Of a DNA stretch of 64,000 nt, positions 1 through 13,507 are shown piece after piece (within the stretch, counting starts at the first letter, position 1; each line of letters begins with the position of its first letter). The notes beneath the pieces were generated by a model that saw only the letters and a list, made by a program, of their open reading frames with translations, was not told the origin of the DNA and did no database searches. Source of the DNA: Varroa destructor (lineage: Eukaryota; Arthropoda; Arachnida; Mesostigmata; Varroidae); assembly GCF_002443255.2 (NCBI RefSeq), contig NW_019211455.1, positions 34,687,472 to 34,751,471 of the forward strand, read 5' to 3'. The translations under genes and the position numbers were made by a program.

Positions 1-2869
1 TTTACACCCAGGAGCCCCACTGTAGCCAACAGGCACGACTATAGCTGTCTAAATTCGAAGCAGTCGTTTGGTTAGCACGATCACTCTTACTCAGTGTAAT
101 CCATTTAATCAGTAAGTCATGCTTACGCGCCTTTTATATTGCGTTTATCTGTGACACAAAAACCTCCATATACGTCCAAATGCGGTATTTATTTAATTTG
201 AGAAATCATTTCAGTGGTTTCGATTATATGACGCAGTCTATAGGAATAGTGTCATTAGGGCAATCAATTAAAAAAAAATTTTAGCAAATAGAATTTAAAC
301 TACACAAACGAAGTATTCTCTAGCATCCGCCGGCTTTATTTAAGGTAGTTCAATCAATTATCCGAATGGGTTTAAGACACCCTCAATAATTTATAATACT
401 TCGCAGTACCCAGTTCTAATAGTGTGGTCAGAGAACTATTTTCGAGGGCATCTTTACTGAACGCGCATTCAATTATATTATAATAAATAAAAGAATATCA
501 TTTTAATGCTGAAGTTTCTTTATACAAAGATTCTGCAGTAAGTCTACTGCACATTTACTGATGAATAATAAAAATACTTTGAAATTATGAATGAGGTTAT
601 ATAGTTGCATAGAGAAATTAAGCTTCACATTGACTACACTGTGTAATAATCTTATAGGAAAAATACGTTTAACTAAAAGTAGTCAAGTAAGCTCAAATAG
701 GTATGTACGAAATGCGTCCATGCAACTCGTGAGTTGCGATTTAATATGTAAGCTGTCCCAATTTCTTTTATACTAAGAGAAAAAGGGGAGAACCAGTGGA
801 TTCAATGAAGCCACTTCTATCAGTGCTGTCGCATTCTTATAGTTTTTTCTTAGTTCAGTAATTTTTCTCCCTGGATCTAAGGTCCCATTCTGGGTAAAGT
901 TTGCCAGTTTCTCGCAATTTTGTGCCTTTGAATTACTTAGCAGTACTCTTGAAGCGCGCTAACGACAGCTTGCATAGATTAAAATTCATCGATTTAACTA
1001 TGTTTACTTAAAAAAAATGTGTGATGTTTTGTTCGTTTTCTAGAAAATCGCTTAGTTGCGGGCATACGCAAAAGCTTAAAATTAAAACCATATATATGGT
1101 CCTGAATAATCTTTGCTTAAGTTGTTGCAAGTTAAACAAATTAATCTCAAATGGAGGAGACGAAATAAACTCTGTCTTCCGCTTTGTTATAATATTCCTA
1201 TTATTCGTACCACATGTATCATTCAAAAAGAGTTGCCTTCTCGTAACCTTCTCTTGAATCACAGTCAAGCTTCTTCAGAATACGCCTACATGCTTGGATA
1301 GCAGTAATTAGTTTCCCTTGGAACCGACGCGATCATTCGCTGGTTAAACACAGATATGCAACATAATGAGAATCAGTTAGGTCTGCTGGTTTGATGTATA
1401 TATATGAATATAGACTATCAGCATATGCGTTTCTTATCGCGCCTCTTATGCGCTCTGAAATATATTGTTAGTAGCACATCTACCACATACCAAAACCACT
1501 AATATTAAATTAAAGGCTTCTTTATATAATATATATTTACCACTTTAAGTGATTTTGTAGTTCAAGCAGTATATAGATTAGCTTCTTAGATGTTGAAGAA
1601 TTGTGATTTGAACTCAAGACGTCCAAATGTCCTATACGACGACAGACTAGCCTAGTTAATGTTATAGGAAGTACATCTTGTTGCCGGAAATACTATGTCT
1701 ACGGACTAGCTGTCTCATTAATTTTAGTTGTACCTGTTTTGGGGGTGAAATGATTGAGCCTAAAAGCAGTACAGGATTTTGGGAATTACAAGGTCTTGTA
1801 ACAGTTGAGTATAGTGTTGAACCTTGAGACACAAACACTTACTAGTGAAGCATTCTAATCTGACGTTATTCCAGTTGTAGAAAATACGCTTTGCGTCGTA
1901 TACATGAACGTTCTATCTTAATGTCATTGCAACGTTGGAATACCTAAATGATTGGTCATGAAGTAGTCTTCCCTACGGTGCTGTAGCTGCACACTTTGGT
2001 ACCGAGGCTGCTTTAACAGCACCAGTCGAATTGTATGTAATTAATCGCGGCTCGTAAAATATGGATACCCAGCGAATTTAGAACAGGTGCATACACTTTC
2101 AAGTCATCTGCTAAGGGTTTATAAACTATGCTGCTCGGAATGTGGTTCTGCAGATAATGAGCAAAGCTTTTAAAAGGTGTGGCGCCAAGAAAAGACCCTA
2201 AAGGAGCTTCACACCTGTAAGCAGCTAGAAAGGAGAATTATTTGTATTTAATCCCTCTTTTTAAATAGTTTTTAATCCAAGCAATTTTTCCATCTGCAGT
2301 TTCTTAATCTTTTTGACCATAGAACGTAGTTGACTCTGTTAACCCCATGCGAAAAACCGAAATATGTACTACGGGGCGAAATGGTTCTGTTCAATCTTGT
2401 CGTGTTTCTGCTGTCGTTGAAGATACACCTTTTGTAAACTTGTATCCGTTGTCCTCAAGATGAAATTTCATGACATGATTACGCAAGTGATACATGATAA
2501 TTTTCTCCAACAGTTTTAAAACAGAATATAAAAAGACTTCTACCCTCTCTAAACATATGCGTAACCTTATGTAAACACATCGAAGGAAAACCGGAATATT
2601 TCTACGCTAGTACAATTGGCAGAAATGTTGTATATTTTGCTTATATGATTTAACAAATCATAGAAGACACTAAAGGGAATATGCAAGGTGATATTATTGA
2701 AAATTGAGACCATGGTGGTTTGTACCGGAACAGTTTATACGACAAAAACAGAATAAACTGATATGTACGATAATCACAATTTTATCATTGACCATAGCAT
2801 TTTTTAGGAGTCTGCTTCAAAAACACATGTACGTGCATCGTTTCTTTTGTTGTGCGTCTTTTGTTTCAG
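1..2869 (+). other. ptc: Probable Patched intron, upstream end outside window
   Basis: No exon was recognised here. The next Patched exon begins at 2870 directly after a pyrimidine-rich stretch and CAG acceptor (2867-2869), and the protein it starts with corresponds to the middle of Patched. This stretch is therefore inferred to be intron. The missing N-terminal half (TM1, first extracellular domain, TM2-4) must be encoded to the left of the window. Open frames of 60-90 codons here look random and AT-rich. Confidence 0.6.
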
Positions 2870-3671
2870 AGACAAACTGGAGAGTGTCTAAAACGAACGG
2901 GCGTTAGCATCATTCTCTCGAATGCCTCCTTGATACTTGCTTTTTTCTTGGCAGCGTGGCTAATTCCAATCCCGGCCTTGCGGTATTTTTCGCTACAAGC
3001 AGCGATTTTGTTCTTGTGCTCCTTGACAGCCACCTTGTTTCTCTTCCCAGCTGTATTCAGTCTCGACCTTCGTCGACGAGCTGCGAGACGTCTTGACCTC
3101 TTCTGCTGTGTAGTGAAGAATGACGATGTACAGAAACGGTCGAAAGGCCCGTTTGCCACTGAAATGGAACAGCAAGCAAGATATATGAATGATGAGTTGT
3201 TCGTCAAACCAGTAGCTATTATTTTGACAGATGAAAATCAGGATAACGAACTTCGGTTCAAAAGACAACGGGGCATAGATGACGGTTGCTTTGGTTGGTC
3301 CCTGTCACTTACGGCTGCGGAGTACTATGTTCCGTTAATTCGTAGGCCAGTCGTGCGTGCTCTGGTTCTACTATCTTTCATTAGTCTTGCTACATTCGGA
3401 TTATGGGGCTCAATGCGTCTTGAAGATGGTTTAGAACTGAGCGGTCTCGTCCCGAAAAGTAGCAACGAGTACGAATATATGCGGCACCAACAGCGCTTTT
3501 TTGGAGTGTATCGCATTTTTGCCATAACGCAGGCCAACTTCGAATACCCAACGAACCAACGACTTCTATACGAGTACCACGATGCCTTTACAAGAGTTGA
3601 AAAGATTGTAAAAAACGATGACGGTGGCTTACCCGGATTCTGGCTCTCCCACTTCAGAGACTGGCTTCTCG
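2870..3671 (+). CDS. ptc: Patched (Hedgehog receptor), internal exon A
   Basis: Patched is a 12-pass RND-family membrane protein that restrains Smoothened and is inhibited by Hedgehog ligand. This exon encodes 267 codons plus one base (phase 0 start after CAG acceptor at 2867-2869; donor G|GTATGT after 3671). It opens with QTGECLKRTG, nearly identical to the vertebrate Patched RTGECLKRTG at the end of TM4/start of TM5. It continues with two hydrophobic segments ending IPIPALRYFSLQAA and FPAVFSLDLRRR (TM5-TM6, the end of the sterol-sensing domain) and then RRLDLFCC. A cytoplasmic loop of roughly 85 residues follows, then TM7 (about 3345-3405) and the start of the second extracellular domain (LVPKSSNEYEYM, HFRDWLL). 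Neighbour exon B completes the domain after an 8.55-kb intron. The frame of this exon is open upstream of the acceptor too, but the resemblance to Patched starts at the splice site. Identity as Patched rather than a Patched-related protein is well supported. Confidence 0.93.
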
Positions 3672-6600
3672 GTATGTTTTCATTTGGATTGTTACTAGAA
3701 GAGTATTTAGGTACGCTGACTTAATGAGCATTCCTTTTTGTGTATTTTGCGTATACAATGCTGCATATTACTTTGCGTTTTGCAAACTTTGTTTCAAGAA
3801 GTTCGCCAAAATCACAATTTTTTCAATGAATTTAAGATCCACTTTCCTGGAAACGGAAATGTGCTCGAGGTAAATCAATAATACTTACAAAAACTTCGTA
3901 TTAATACTGTTTCAGGTTGTTCAAAGTTTTTTGGACAACTTTAACAATGTTCAAACCATATAAAATAGAGTAAGGGTAATTTGGTATATATTAGATATAC
4001 GCTCCTACGTTGATTGTACATTGAAGTCAACACCCCGGGAGCTTCTCAATAGCTGCGCGCTTGCGATATGCATTGACAGGCTTAATTTTGTTATCGATGA
4101 TGCTCTTTAGGAATTTAAAATATCTAACAGCACTAGCAGTGTCCTTTGTGTTATAATTGTTGTTGTTATAACCGTTGTTAATATTTCATAATAACAAATG
4201 TCCCAGATATTCCCCGTGAATGTACGTATCAGATGACGCTTGAATCTATCCGGAATCGCCATCAGGGTCGCTTTTTTTCTATTGGACGACACTCTCTCGC
4301 TTGACCCTTTTTTGGTGAGCAGCTCAGTTTCGTCTATGGCCGCACTGCGCTCTAAGCCTCTTTGCTGATAATAGCTGCGATATGATCTTCAAAGAGCCCT
4401 ATGTCTCCATTGGCTCTGGATTCAGTTCATAAGCCATATTTCGTTTTCTCTTCTCCGACTCTAGTGGTTTCGTTACAATTGCATCTAATGTGTTTTAAAA
4501 AATCCGTTACTAAACCAATCAAGCTCTGTTTTGCTCAAAAGCTTTCGTCATTACAGCAATTTATTCTTCTATTTGAAGTTTCGAAGTGTGATCTTTTGTA
4601 CACCTTTATCCACTTTCGTCCGATTTGGCTAGGCTGATGTGTCAATTTAATTTACTCTACAATCCATAAGGAGGAAAACGTTATATGGAAGAAACACTTC
4701 AAACTTAATAAAAATATTAAAGCGAAATGAATTTGGCGAAGTAAATTGTGCGTATATTGCAAAAATAATAGTCGAGAGGGTGAGCTACTTATACCCAACG
4801 GAAGTTAAAAACATTTTATTGTTCATTTTAAGGAAATATGCCGTGTCACGATCGGCTGCCTCTAACCATGTTAACCTTAAGACTTAGCCATCCGAGCTAC
4901 GGATAGATATATAGTATGATAATTCTTACTTTGTAGAGGAAGTCTGTGGGAAAAGGTATAAAAAATGCTCATGAGATCTAAGGTTATATGGTTGTAATGA
5001 ATAAAATATTCAGCGCTTTTGTATTTCGATAATAACAAGACGCCTTACATGACTGAAAGTTAGGGTCCACTTGTGATGTCTCTTCATTAACTCGTTTTTG
5101 AAGAAGCTCTTGTGTGAATGGGTAAGAATAACTTAAGGCGCTAAGTGAATAGAAAGGACCATCAATAATACTGAAGTCCGATGTTCTCTATTCGGTTCTT
5201 ATAAAAAGGCCTACTATGAGTGTGTGCATGTATATCATAACAAATTTACAATTATGAAAAGTATTGCATTACATTCTAACATTCCTTTTTGTTTTTCATA
5301 GAGTGTAGCCATCCTGTTTTGTTTCGTACTCTAAATTCATTAGCTTCATTTGTTAACAGCTTTTTGAGTGCATGGGCACTCGTTTGCAGGTGCGTCTTCT
5401 TATGTCTTTCTAAATTGACCCGATCACATCTTGCGGGGAAGCTAAATTTGCGGAGTATAATATTTTTCATGTCTTTTTCAGCTGCTAAATTATAAACCTT
5501 TGTCCTAATAACAAACTTAATAGAGTCTCGTATAACGCCTTCTTCACCCAGAAGCTGGATACAGAAAATTTCGCCATCAAAAATTGTATGGATGATCAGC
5601 ACCGTAAAAAGTGTCGGCCTATTGTTCTTTGTACTATTGTACTACGTCTAAGCTATTCGATGTATGCACGTCTATTGATAGCTGTAGCTTACAGTGCTAT
5701 GGGCACTTTATAATGCGTTTGCTTCTACAAACGTACTCAAATTCTGTAAGCACAGTTCTATTCACCTAAATGTGTGCCAAAAATATGATGTGACTCCAAA
5801 CTACATTTTGGGTACAGGGGAACCTTCGTTACATTATTATCATGCCGCAGTATAGTACCGCAGGCACCTATTACTAATGACTTATCATATTAATTTAAAA
5901 GCTGTTTCAGTGAATATTAAACTACTATAAAAGCACTTACTGATAATTGTTGTGACGAATCTTCCACCAGTCGTTCAGAAAGGATCTATTTACGCAGTAA
6001 CTGTGAGGTAAAACAAAATGATACTGCTAGCGTCATAACCGCTTATTCAAGACAATTCAAGTACATTGAACGCATGTTTATGTATGCTGTGAAAGGTAAT
6101 TCAAAACGAACGCATTTTTGGGCTGCATGGTTTCCTGGACCACATTTGCCACTTTACAGCGGAGCTTGTAGCCAAGTTTTCGGATTATCCAGGGTTACAA
6201 CGAAAATAACTAGTTACTTTAGAATTGTGTTGATATAAACAGATATTTCATGCATACAGTCTAAATGTGAGCTAAATGGGACTTTTAGCCGATTTTTTAT
6301 GAATTTTTAAACAAACATGATCTTTACGATGTTCAGTTAATTATTCTTCCGATAACTCGTATTAGAGTCAACATCGTATTAAGTGCTGAGAAAATAATAC
6401 ACAACAAAGGGCTAACTGGTTAACAAAACTTAGTCTGCCAGATGTATAGCGACTCTTGAGAAAGCACTAAACCTTACCGTTGTTATGAGGAGCCTTCAAC
6501 AATATTTGCGAATAAAAGCGTGTTAAAAAATTAAGAAACGCATGTCAGCTAATACAGCTTATTTTTCTAATTTTATTATAAAATTGCCAAAAGGTAATTA

Positions 6601-9600
6601 AGAATTTTGGAACGTCTGTATCTGGTAAGAAGAAGATCGTTTTATAAGTTTCTTAGTAGACTAATGCGCGAGCTCACACTTTCAGGCCATATCAATTTTT
6701 GCTAAGCCTTACAACCCACGCCTTCGCAATGTGACTTCGGAAATAAAAATATAATAATTTGAAGCATCAAATATCCTTCGCTAATACCAAACATTTTTTT
6801 TTAAATCCGGGTTGCTCATGTACAGACACCCGATAGCCATGGAAATCAGTTTTCTATCCATTCTTCCAAAACCTCTGTACCTCAATTAACTCAACAAGCG
6901 TTTGCTTAAAGTTCTAAGCAGATGCCAGCCTTGCAACATTCCGGCGACGGATAGTGCGCATCTGATACATAGGGTATTCAGAGTAAATTGAGAGAAAATT
7001 AGTGCCGCCTCTATATAAGCTGCATCGAAATAAAAACATATTTTTGAATCGCATTTTTTGCGTGTGCGAACAGGGACATAATAAAATCTATATTTGTTAA
7101 GTGCCACTGTTTATGATCACAGCTTCAATTCGGGGTCTACACCGGTCGTAAATTATTTTAAGAATATCTTGTTTCAAATTTAGAAGTAATTTTTTAATAG
7201 TAACCAGGATGAAAACTGTACCTGAAATCCCGTGTAAAAATGTCGAAAATAGAAAATTAATCGATCTTCTACTTTGTCTCATGAAGGTCTTCGAATACTT
7301 CGAAAGCGTCGTAGAAACTGGCAATGTTAAAGGCCATCGATCTATGGAAATCAAGGGGAAATTTATTTGGTGCGGAAACATTAAGTAATAGGTAATTTTT
7401 GCTAATATTACGAACATAGATTTTTTGCTTCCGCTAGGATGTATTGGCGATTCCTTTAATAAAGAACTGGCTCTCTTATTATATCATATGCGGATGAACA
7501 CATATTGACGAACAGTCCGCTAAAATGGTTTCAGTATATGGATACAGCCCGTAGATAAGCAGTGACTTCCGCAAACTGATTAATTAGAAGGAACAAAATT
7601 TAATGCCGTGAAGTACATCCTAGGCTCCAGTTCTGTTCAGTGCGTTAATTCGCAAGTTTTTTTGTTTTAAATTCAGGACCGAAGAGCAAAACCTACAGGC
7701 ATTTACATTGGGGCAATCTTGTTCGACCCACGGGAACAGAAACTACATCTTTCAATGGAAATGAAAACATTCGTATCACTTTTCTACTGGAGCGATTTTA
7801 CGATATTTTAAGAATATGTTATTCAATTGAATTTTAAAGTTAATTTCTATGCAATAGATAACTTGTAAAATGATGCTAAATTTTCATTTCGAACATGCCT
7901 TTTATACATATACTTCGTGGATTTCTAAATAATTAGAAACACAAGACCTTTAATTATCCTTTAGTAATTAAGATCTCGAGAACTAGACAATTGCTACGAC
8001 GGTTATTGTATTAGGGATGTCAACATATATCGTCAAAATAAGCAAAATGTAACATAATCAGACACAAACGAACCTGTTAATCGGTAGGGTACCCTTGTAG
8101 GTCAAAGCATTATTACAGCTTATTTATATGTGCCAAAAAAACCAATGATTTTTTATATTGTTCATTTCTTGTCAAACCCAATCCAAGACACTCCCGACTT
8201 GGAGCTTTTTACAGCTGGTTGAATCAGAATAATGGGCGAAACTTTGAAATATGTTATGTGTCTATTTTAGATATAGAAAGGTTTTTTTCTTATTATATGT
8301 AGAATATATATCTAAGATACATAATGTTTATTTATCTTTGAAGGTGCAAGTTCAACAACATTTAAGAAATCTAAAAGAACATAACAACAAAATATATATG
8401 AGTAATATATCACATCCATCAATATCAATGAGTATCAGTCATTCATATACCCCCTGAATCGTAACATTTATAGGCTTAATAGCTTACGACATAAGTGCTA
8501 AGTCTGCAGTTGAATCGAGGTGCCATGCACCCTAGGCGAAAGCACAGAAGGGAACCTATTTGCATAGTTATCACAGTTTTTCTTGCATCAACTTTAAATC
8601 CGCCTTTCGTGAGATTCATGAGGGGCCCATACATAATTCAAGGTAAAAGCGTAGATCGCAAAACGAATAAGAACGTGACGATTTTTTTGTTTCAGTTTCT
8701 TTCTGTCATTAACTTTCATCAGCCTCGTTGGCACGTATTCCGGCGAATTCCTGCTCAAATTTGCCAAGACGCTTGGAAGAGAACTCGCTTGTTGGGTGTC
8801 CAAAGCATGATCCTATATTTTCTATGAGAATCCCGGTATCGGCAAAGAGGTACACTAGCCAGTTTCTTGCCGTACTATGAAGGCCCACAGCACGTTTCAA
8901 GGAAAGGCCCCCACTCGGTTGAACAGTTCGAGATTCCCTACTGTAAATTCCTCTTAAAGTTATATTTATCTCATGAGTCGCTACAAACGCCGTCAGGTTG
9001 AATAAGCGGAGCGTGGTCGCAGAGAAGAGGCAATTTGTGGTCCTGAACACATGATAAAATTAGCACTTCTCGGCCTTTCTTTTGTAATTTATGAGCTAAG
9101 GTTGCCACACTTAAAACGGATGATTAGTCTGAGCTACAGGAACCTATTCATATATTGAAGGTAAGATGAGGAAGACGTATTATCAGCCGCCATTCTGTCT
9201 TCCCTCTTGAATTTAACATTCTCCATCTTATGCAGGTTGATCCTTAATATGCTAATCCCGTTGCTACCATATAAAATCTAGCCAGGGAATTTGATAGAAT
9301 TGTGGTTAACCGAGTCATCCAAGACCGAAAAAATAAGGTCGAAAGATAACTTTAACCAGGTTCCTTCGGCCCTTGATTCTACTAAAAAGATATTTTAGAA
9401 GAACTAAAAACAAAAAGGGACTCAAATTATCACATTATATGTCATTCTGGAAAAAGGAGGTAGCTTCACTCTTATTTCATCTAGGCTCACAGCCAGCATG
9501 GTGAACACGTTTCCTGATACATCCAAATGCAAAGAACCAGATATGTGGGCGCAGAATCGGATATGTTTTTGAAATCAACAAGCACTGCGTACAAAGCCGC

Positions 9601-12223
9601 TATACTGTTGAGCACATTTTTAATATGAGCCAGCAGGGCACTGTATGCTATTTCCATCAAATGCTTCTTCTAAAATCTAACTTGTTTCTCTGGGGCAGTT
9701 TTTGTGCTTCCTAAGTTATTGGTACACAGCTTGTAACATACACCCTTCTTAGTGATTTCGCGCCATAACTGGCGAAGTTAGCTCAGTTTTGAAAATCATC
9801 AATAGTGAGCAATTTCTTCACTGAGCCGGTATGCTGACGTTCGTTAAAGAGTGCTATACAACAACGCGTTGAGACGGCGACGCTGGTATACATCCGCTTT
9901 CTTCTAACGAGTTATTCATTCCAAAGAAACGAACTTTATCTCGGGTAACGTTCGTTGCAGACACATTATTAACTGAGATTCCAACGTGGTCCTAAAACAC
10001 TGCTACTAAGCTGGAGTTTATTACCCAACAACTAAAGACCGCAAGCGAGTCTTGGAGCTGAGTTCCTAATGTTAATTTAATCGATTTTGGTAAAAAGGGG
10101 TTTGTACACAGCGTACACGTAGTAGACGAATAAGCTAAAGGTTCAAGTCATCAACTAGTTAAAGTTATCGACTGTTAATATAATTACGCAATTAAAAAGC
10201 CTGTCTTGGCGAATTCAGAGTTTGAGGTTTCTAATAACAGCAATGTCATCAAATGATAATTCGCTGACAGCGTGAAAGTTAGTGTCTATTTTCATTGTTT
10301 TGAAACTCCATATTTCTGTATTTAGGTTACTTTTGTTAACCGTTTCACAGGGTTCCCATTTAAAGACTCGGTTACCTTTCTAAGTACTTGAGTATTTTTT
10401 TTTAATTTAAACAAGACTGAGATAGCCATGCTTATACACTTTTATGGGCTCGAAGAATCTCACTGATTAATGAACCAGCAAAATCAAATTAGAAATGACA
10501 ATTGCTCAAAATATCTGTGGTCTATTTGGCCATTTTTTGATGCTATCATAATTAGACAAATCCGCGCGTGCTGAACGATTACAGGTTTGGGAAATAGAAG
10601 ACACTGTATGGACTTCACATTGACTAGCTGATGCCAGAATTCATTATATGTTTGTGTTGAAACATCACTTGAGTGACTGTTCAATTTTTTACGCTTACAC
10701 CTGCTTCCTGACGTAAAGTCTGCTTCATGGAATAACTAGCTATGAGAATATAGAGAATATAGGCTTGTACATTCACGTCTAGTTCTATTTCCATATTAAA
10801 GAGCAAACCACGATTAGTAAAGACTAAGATCTCTTAAGCTATAAAGAAAACATTAAGTCGCTCAATATAATAAAACATAAATATTGTAAAACACTATGCC
10901 GTGATCAGTCTATTGAGTATATCAGCTGGTATTTTAGTTTTAGAAACAACAAATATGAATAAAGGCGTAGCCATACACTAACAAAGCCACAGGTTGGCTG
11001 GTTCAAGCCACGTGTGTCATTAATTAAAGACAATGCTCTTCCACTTTGTTTTTGAAAGTGTTACCTGATGTCCCTTAATATTGTCTGTTTTTGAATAAGC
11101 TGAATAAGTTTCTGATTCCACTTTTTTAGTCATTGTAAATTAATAGTTTATAGGGCACTGGGAAAGTTACGTATTCTTGTAGCATTTAGAAGGCTTACCC
11201 AACGCGCCATGGAAGCACGATGCGAAATGTTAAAAAAAAACTACGCAAATCTGTGGAGCAGCTTTATGTAACATGTTGAACTTTTTATAGGTTAATTTAC
11301 ATAACTAGTAAACACACGCGAACTTCTACATGTAGTTAGGCTATATTCGTATCTTATAATTATGAACTTCTTTTAATGAATAAAGGTCTGATCCTTGCCC
11401 AGGCTGTTAGGTCGCTCTGCAAATAGTTATGTCAAATGTACTATCTTTATAATTTATTGCTTGTCTTAATTTTTTTTGCGCTGTTTTATCTTTTCTGCAA
11501 TGCTTACAATTTAGTTGAACGCTTTACTGTAGTTTTCTGTCAGATCAAAACATAGATTTGCAGCAGCTGAAATAGATTTCAGTGTCTTAAATTTCGATTT
11601 GAGCCACAAACCGCACCCTGCATGACCGCTAGAAGCGAAGGAATTCAGATTTTATTCCGTGAAAATTTTGAAACCCCCGAGAAGACCTCCATATGCTAAC
11701 CTCAAACGATTTAGTTGGCTTCAAAAAAAGCTGATTATCAACTTCTTACAAGCGCAATGAAACGGTGAACAGCCCAGCAAATTAACAAAGAAGACCTTGG
11801 AGCTTCTTGCATTACGATGCTAGATTTCGGGCGGCTTTGTTAAACTGGGAATTCTGACAAACCATGAATGCGAATATATTTGGTACCCGGTTTATAACAC
11901 AGACCTTGCTCCATCGATTACAGCTACAAAGTTATGCATCACTGTTTAAGAAAATGAATCGAGACAAGAAACAGAAATTCAAAATTCGGTCTGCCGAACT
12001 GTTTGCTGAGAAATCACTTGATTATCCGAACTATAAAAAATATCCAGAGATTAAATAAGTAGTAAGTACAGTTAAAGTAGGGCAGACTAATCAATCCAAA
12101 GGTTAGCAGCGTCTAAAGTGAGTTGGCAAATCAAAATCACTGTACGGTCGACCTTCAAGTGCTTATTTCCTTAATTTCCTATATATGGTCAGCAGTATAT
12201 AATCTGTATGTTCTTTATTTCAG
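3672..12223 (+). other. ptc: Large Patched intron (8.55 kb)
   Basis: Bounded by donor GTATGT at 3672 and acceptor TTTATTTCAG ending at 12223; the split codon (G|AT, Asp) gives DLQKTFD, which fits the Patched second extracellular domain. The only recognisable content is a decayed LINE-like stretch on the - strand near 9.2-9.6 kb. Several open frames up to 113 codons (for example 5276-5602, 7097-7417 and 8709-9050 on the - strand) have no recognisable domain. No nested gene could be supported. Confidence 0.8.
9230..9620 (-). mobile_element. Possible decayed LINE reverse transcriptase remnant
   Basis: Read on the - strand, 9481-9529 gives HLDVSGNVFTMLAVSL, resembling the palm motif of R1/I-type LINE reverse transcriptases (LDVSGAFD followed by W..L..L). 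After it, LPPF sits where the family has a Pro-containing turn. Further along, a GPKEPG (about 9358-9375) sits where the conserved PQGS motif is expected, followed by LSTLFF. The frame shifts and contains stops, so this is a dead fragment. The resemblance is weaker than for the other LINE remnants in this window and could be partly chance. It lies antisense within the first Patched intron. Confidence 0.35.
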
Positions 12224-12480
12224 ATCTACAGAAAACATTTGATATTGAATGGAATCAAGGCTACATTAAGCTAGAAGGGTGGAATCAGAGCGCATCAAAT
12301 GACGCCATCTTAGCCTACAAACTTCTGTTACAAACTGGACGAACTGATAACCCGGTCGATAAGAGACTACTCACCTCAAACAGACTGGTAAAAGAAGACG
12401 GTATAATTAATCCAAAAGCGTTCTACCACTACCTTACAGCTTGGTATAACAAAGATCCGCTCATGTATAGTTCGTCCCAG
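12224..12480 (+). CDS. ptc: Patched, internal exon B (second extracellular domain)
   Basis: The exon is 257 bases, joins exon A in phase 1 and ends in phase 0 at CAG|GTACGT. It encodes 85 complete codons within the second large extracellular domain that helps bind Hedgehog. Diagnostic blocks shared with vertebrate Patched are ILAYKLLLQTG (family: VLAYKLLVQTG), PVDKRLL and DGIINPKAFYHYLTAWYNKDP (split in two: DGIINPKAFY, HYLTAWYNKDP). The open frame runs 16 bases upstream of the acceptor, but the similarity begins at the splice site. Confidence 0.93.
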
Positions 12481-12884
12481 GTACGTACATTGAAGTATTA
12501 ATAATAATAGCAATCATATATTTCCAATAACTTCGATAATTTATTGATATATATTGAATAGTAGTTACGGTAATTTATATGTTAATAGTGCTCTATTATA
12601 TAATTTACATATTCGGTAACACTGATTCTTGCGTGTCAGTCGTTACAGTTCGAGGGTTGTACGTTGTCTCAGAAAAACTGTCGATGCTTGATCCTTTTAA
12701 AGAGCCTTTTTCGCAATAACAGTGCGTAATTTTCCACAAAATTCATTTGAATATAAACTCTTTTCTTTTGCATGGGTGGCAGAAAACATTACGCCGCATC
12801 TAGAAAATATTTTGTTGAAAATGGTAAAAAGAGGTCTTGCAGAAAGAAAAACTTTACCAAGTTTTATTTTTTTAAACCTTACAG
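12481..12884 (+). other. ptc: Patched intron (404 bp)
   Basis: Donor GTACGT at 12481; acceptor after a T-rich tract, CTTACAG ending at 12884. The interior is AT-rich with nothing recognisable. A 65-codon open frame (12722-12919) reads through the acceptor and is a shadow. Confidence 0.85.
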
Positions 12885-13507
12885 GCGTCCCTGGTGCCCC
12901 AGCCCAAGCAATGGGATGATATTCCTCGTGCGCAAGAATTAAAAATACCCAAGTCGTCGGCTATACAATTTGCCCAACTTCCGTTTTACTTACGTGATCT
13001 AAATTCGACTCGCGAGATCACCGCAACGATTTCTCAACTTCGCTTAATTTGCGCGAGGTTCGAGGAACGCGGCTTGCCAAACTTTCCGACAGGACTACCT
13101 TTTCTTTACTGGGAGCAGTATCTACATTTGCGTTTCTATTTGGGCGTGGCGACAACACTTATTTTAGTAACAGTGTTCATCGTTATTTCATCTGTTCTCC
13201 TTAATCTGTGGTCAGCACTGCTTATTGTATTTGTGCTTGCTGCGTGTGTTGTTCAGGCGCTAGGAACTCTGCATATCCTAGGTATGTCTTTAAGCGCAGT
13301 TCCTGCAGTCCTCATAGTAATTAGTGTTGGCATGGGAGTAAACACGACACTTCATCTTACTATCGGCTATTTGACTGCCCTTGGTGGGAGGACACGTCGT
13401 ATTAGCATGGCACTCGAGTACATGAGTACGCCTATTATACATGCTACGGTCACTACGCTTCTTGGAGTTGCTATGCTGCTATTCTCGGAGTTCGATTTTG
13501 TCGTCAA
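12885..13507 (+). CDS. ptc: Patched, internal exon C (TM8-TM11)
   Basis: The exon has 207 codons plus two bases, from acceptor ACAG|GCG to donor AA|GTAAGT. It first completes the extracellular domain (IQFAQLPFYLRDL matching family IEYAQFPFYLNGL, and GLPFLYWEQY). It then encodes the second RND membrane half: hydrophobic segments around 13130-13200 and 13200-13275, then LSAVPAVLIVISVGMGV. The last is TM10, where vertebrate Patched has GIGVE and this protein has GMGVN (Asn codon at 13341-13343). It ends with LEYMSTPI, TTLLGVAMLLFSEFDF, which is strongly conserved. The next exon supplies TM12. The replaced acidic residue is discussed as a finding. Confidence 0.94.

Noticed and set aside
2704..2907. 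Upstream Patched exon from the open frame at 2704
   Set aside because: Its translation does not match any Patched segment and it reads across the acceptor in the wrong frame.
5276..5602. C2H2 zinc finger suggested by RVNLERHKKTH on the - strand
   Set aside because: Only one of the two Cys ligands is present and no second finger follows; it lies inside a Patched intron and looks like chance.
7097..7417. 106-codon - strand frame and an overlapping 59-codon + strand frame (7209-7388)
   Set aside because: Neither has a recognisable motif; intronic position and double-strand openness argue against coding.
8709..9050. 113-codon - strand frame in the Patched intron
   Set aside because: No family resemblance on inspection; both strands are open over the same stretch.
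10980..11020. tRNA T-arm-like GGTTCAAGCC
   Set aside because: No acceptor stem, anticodon arm or D arm could be built around it.
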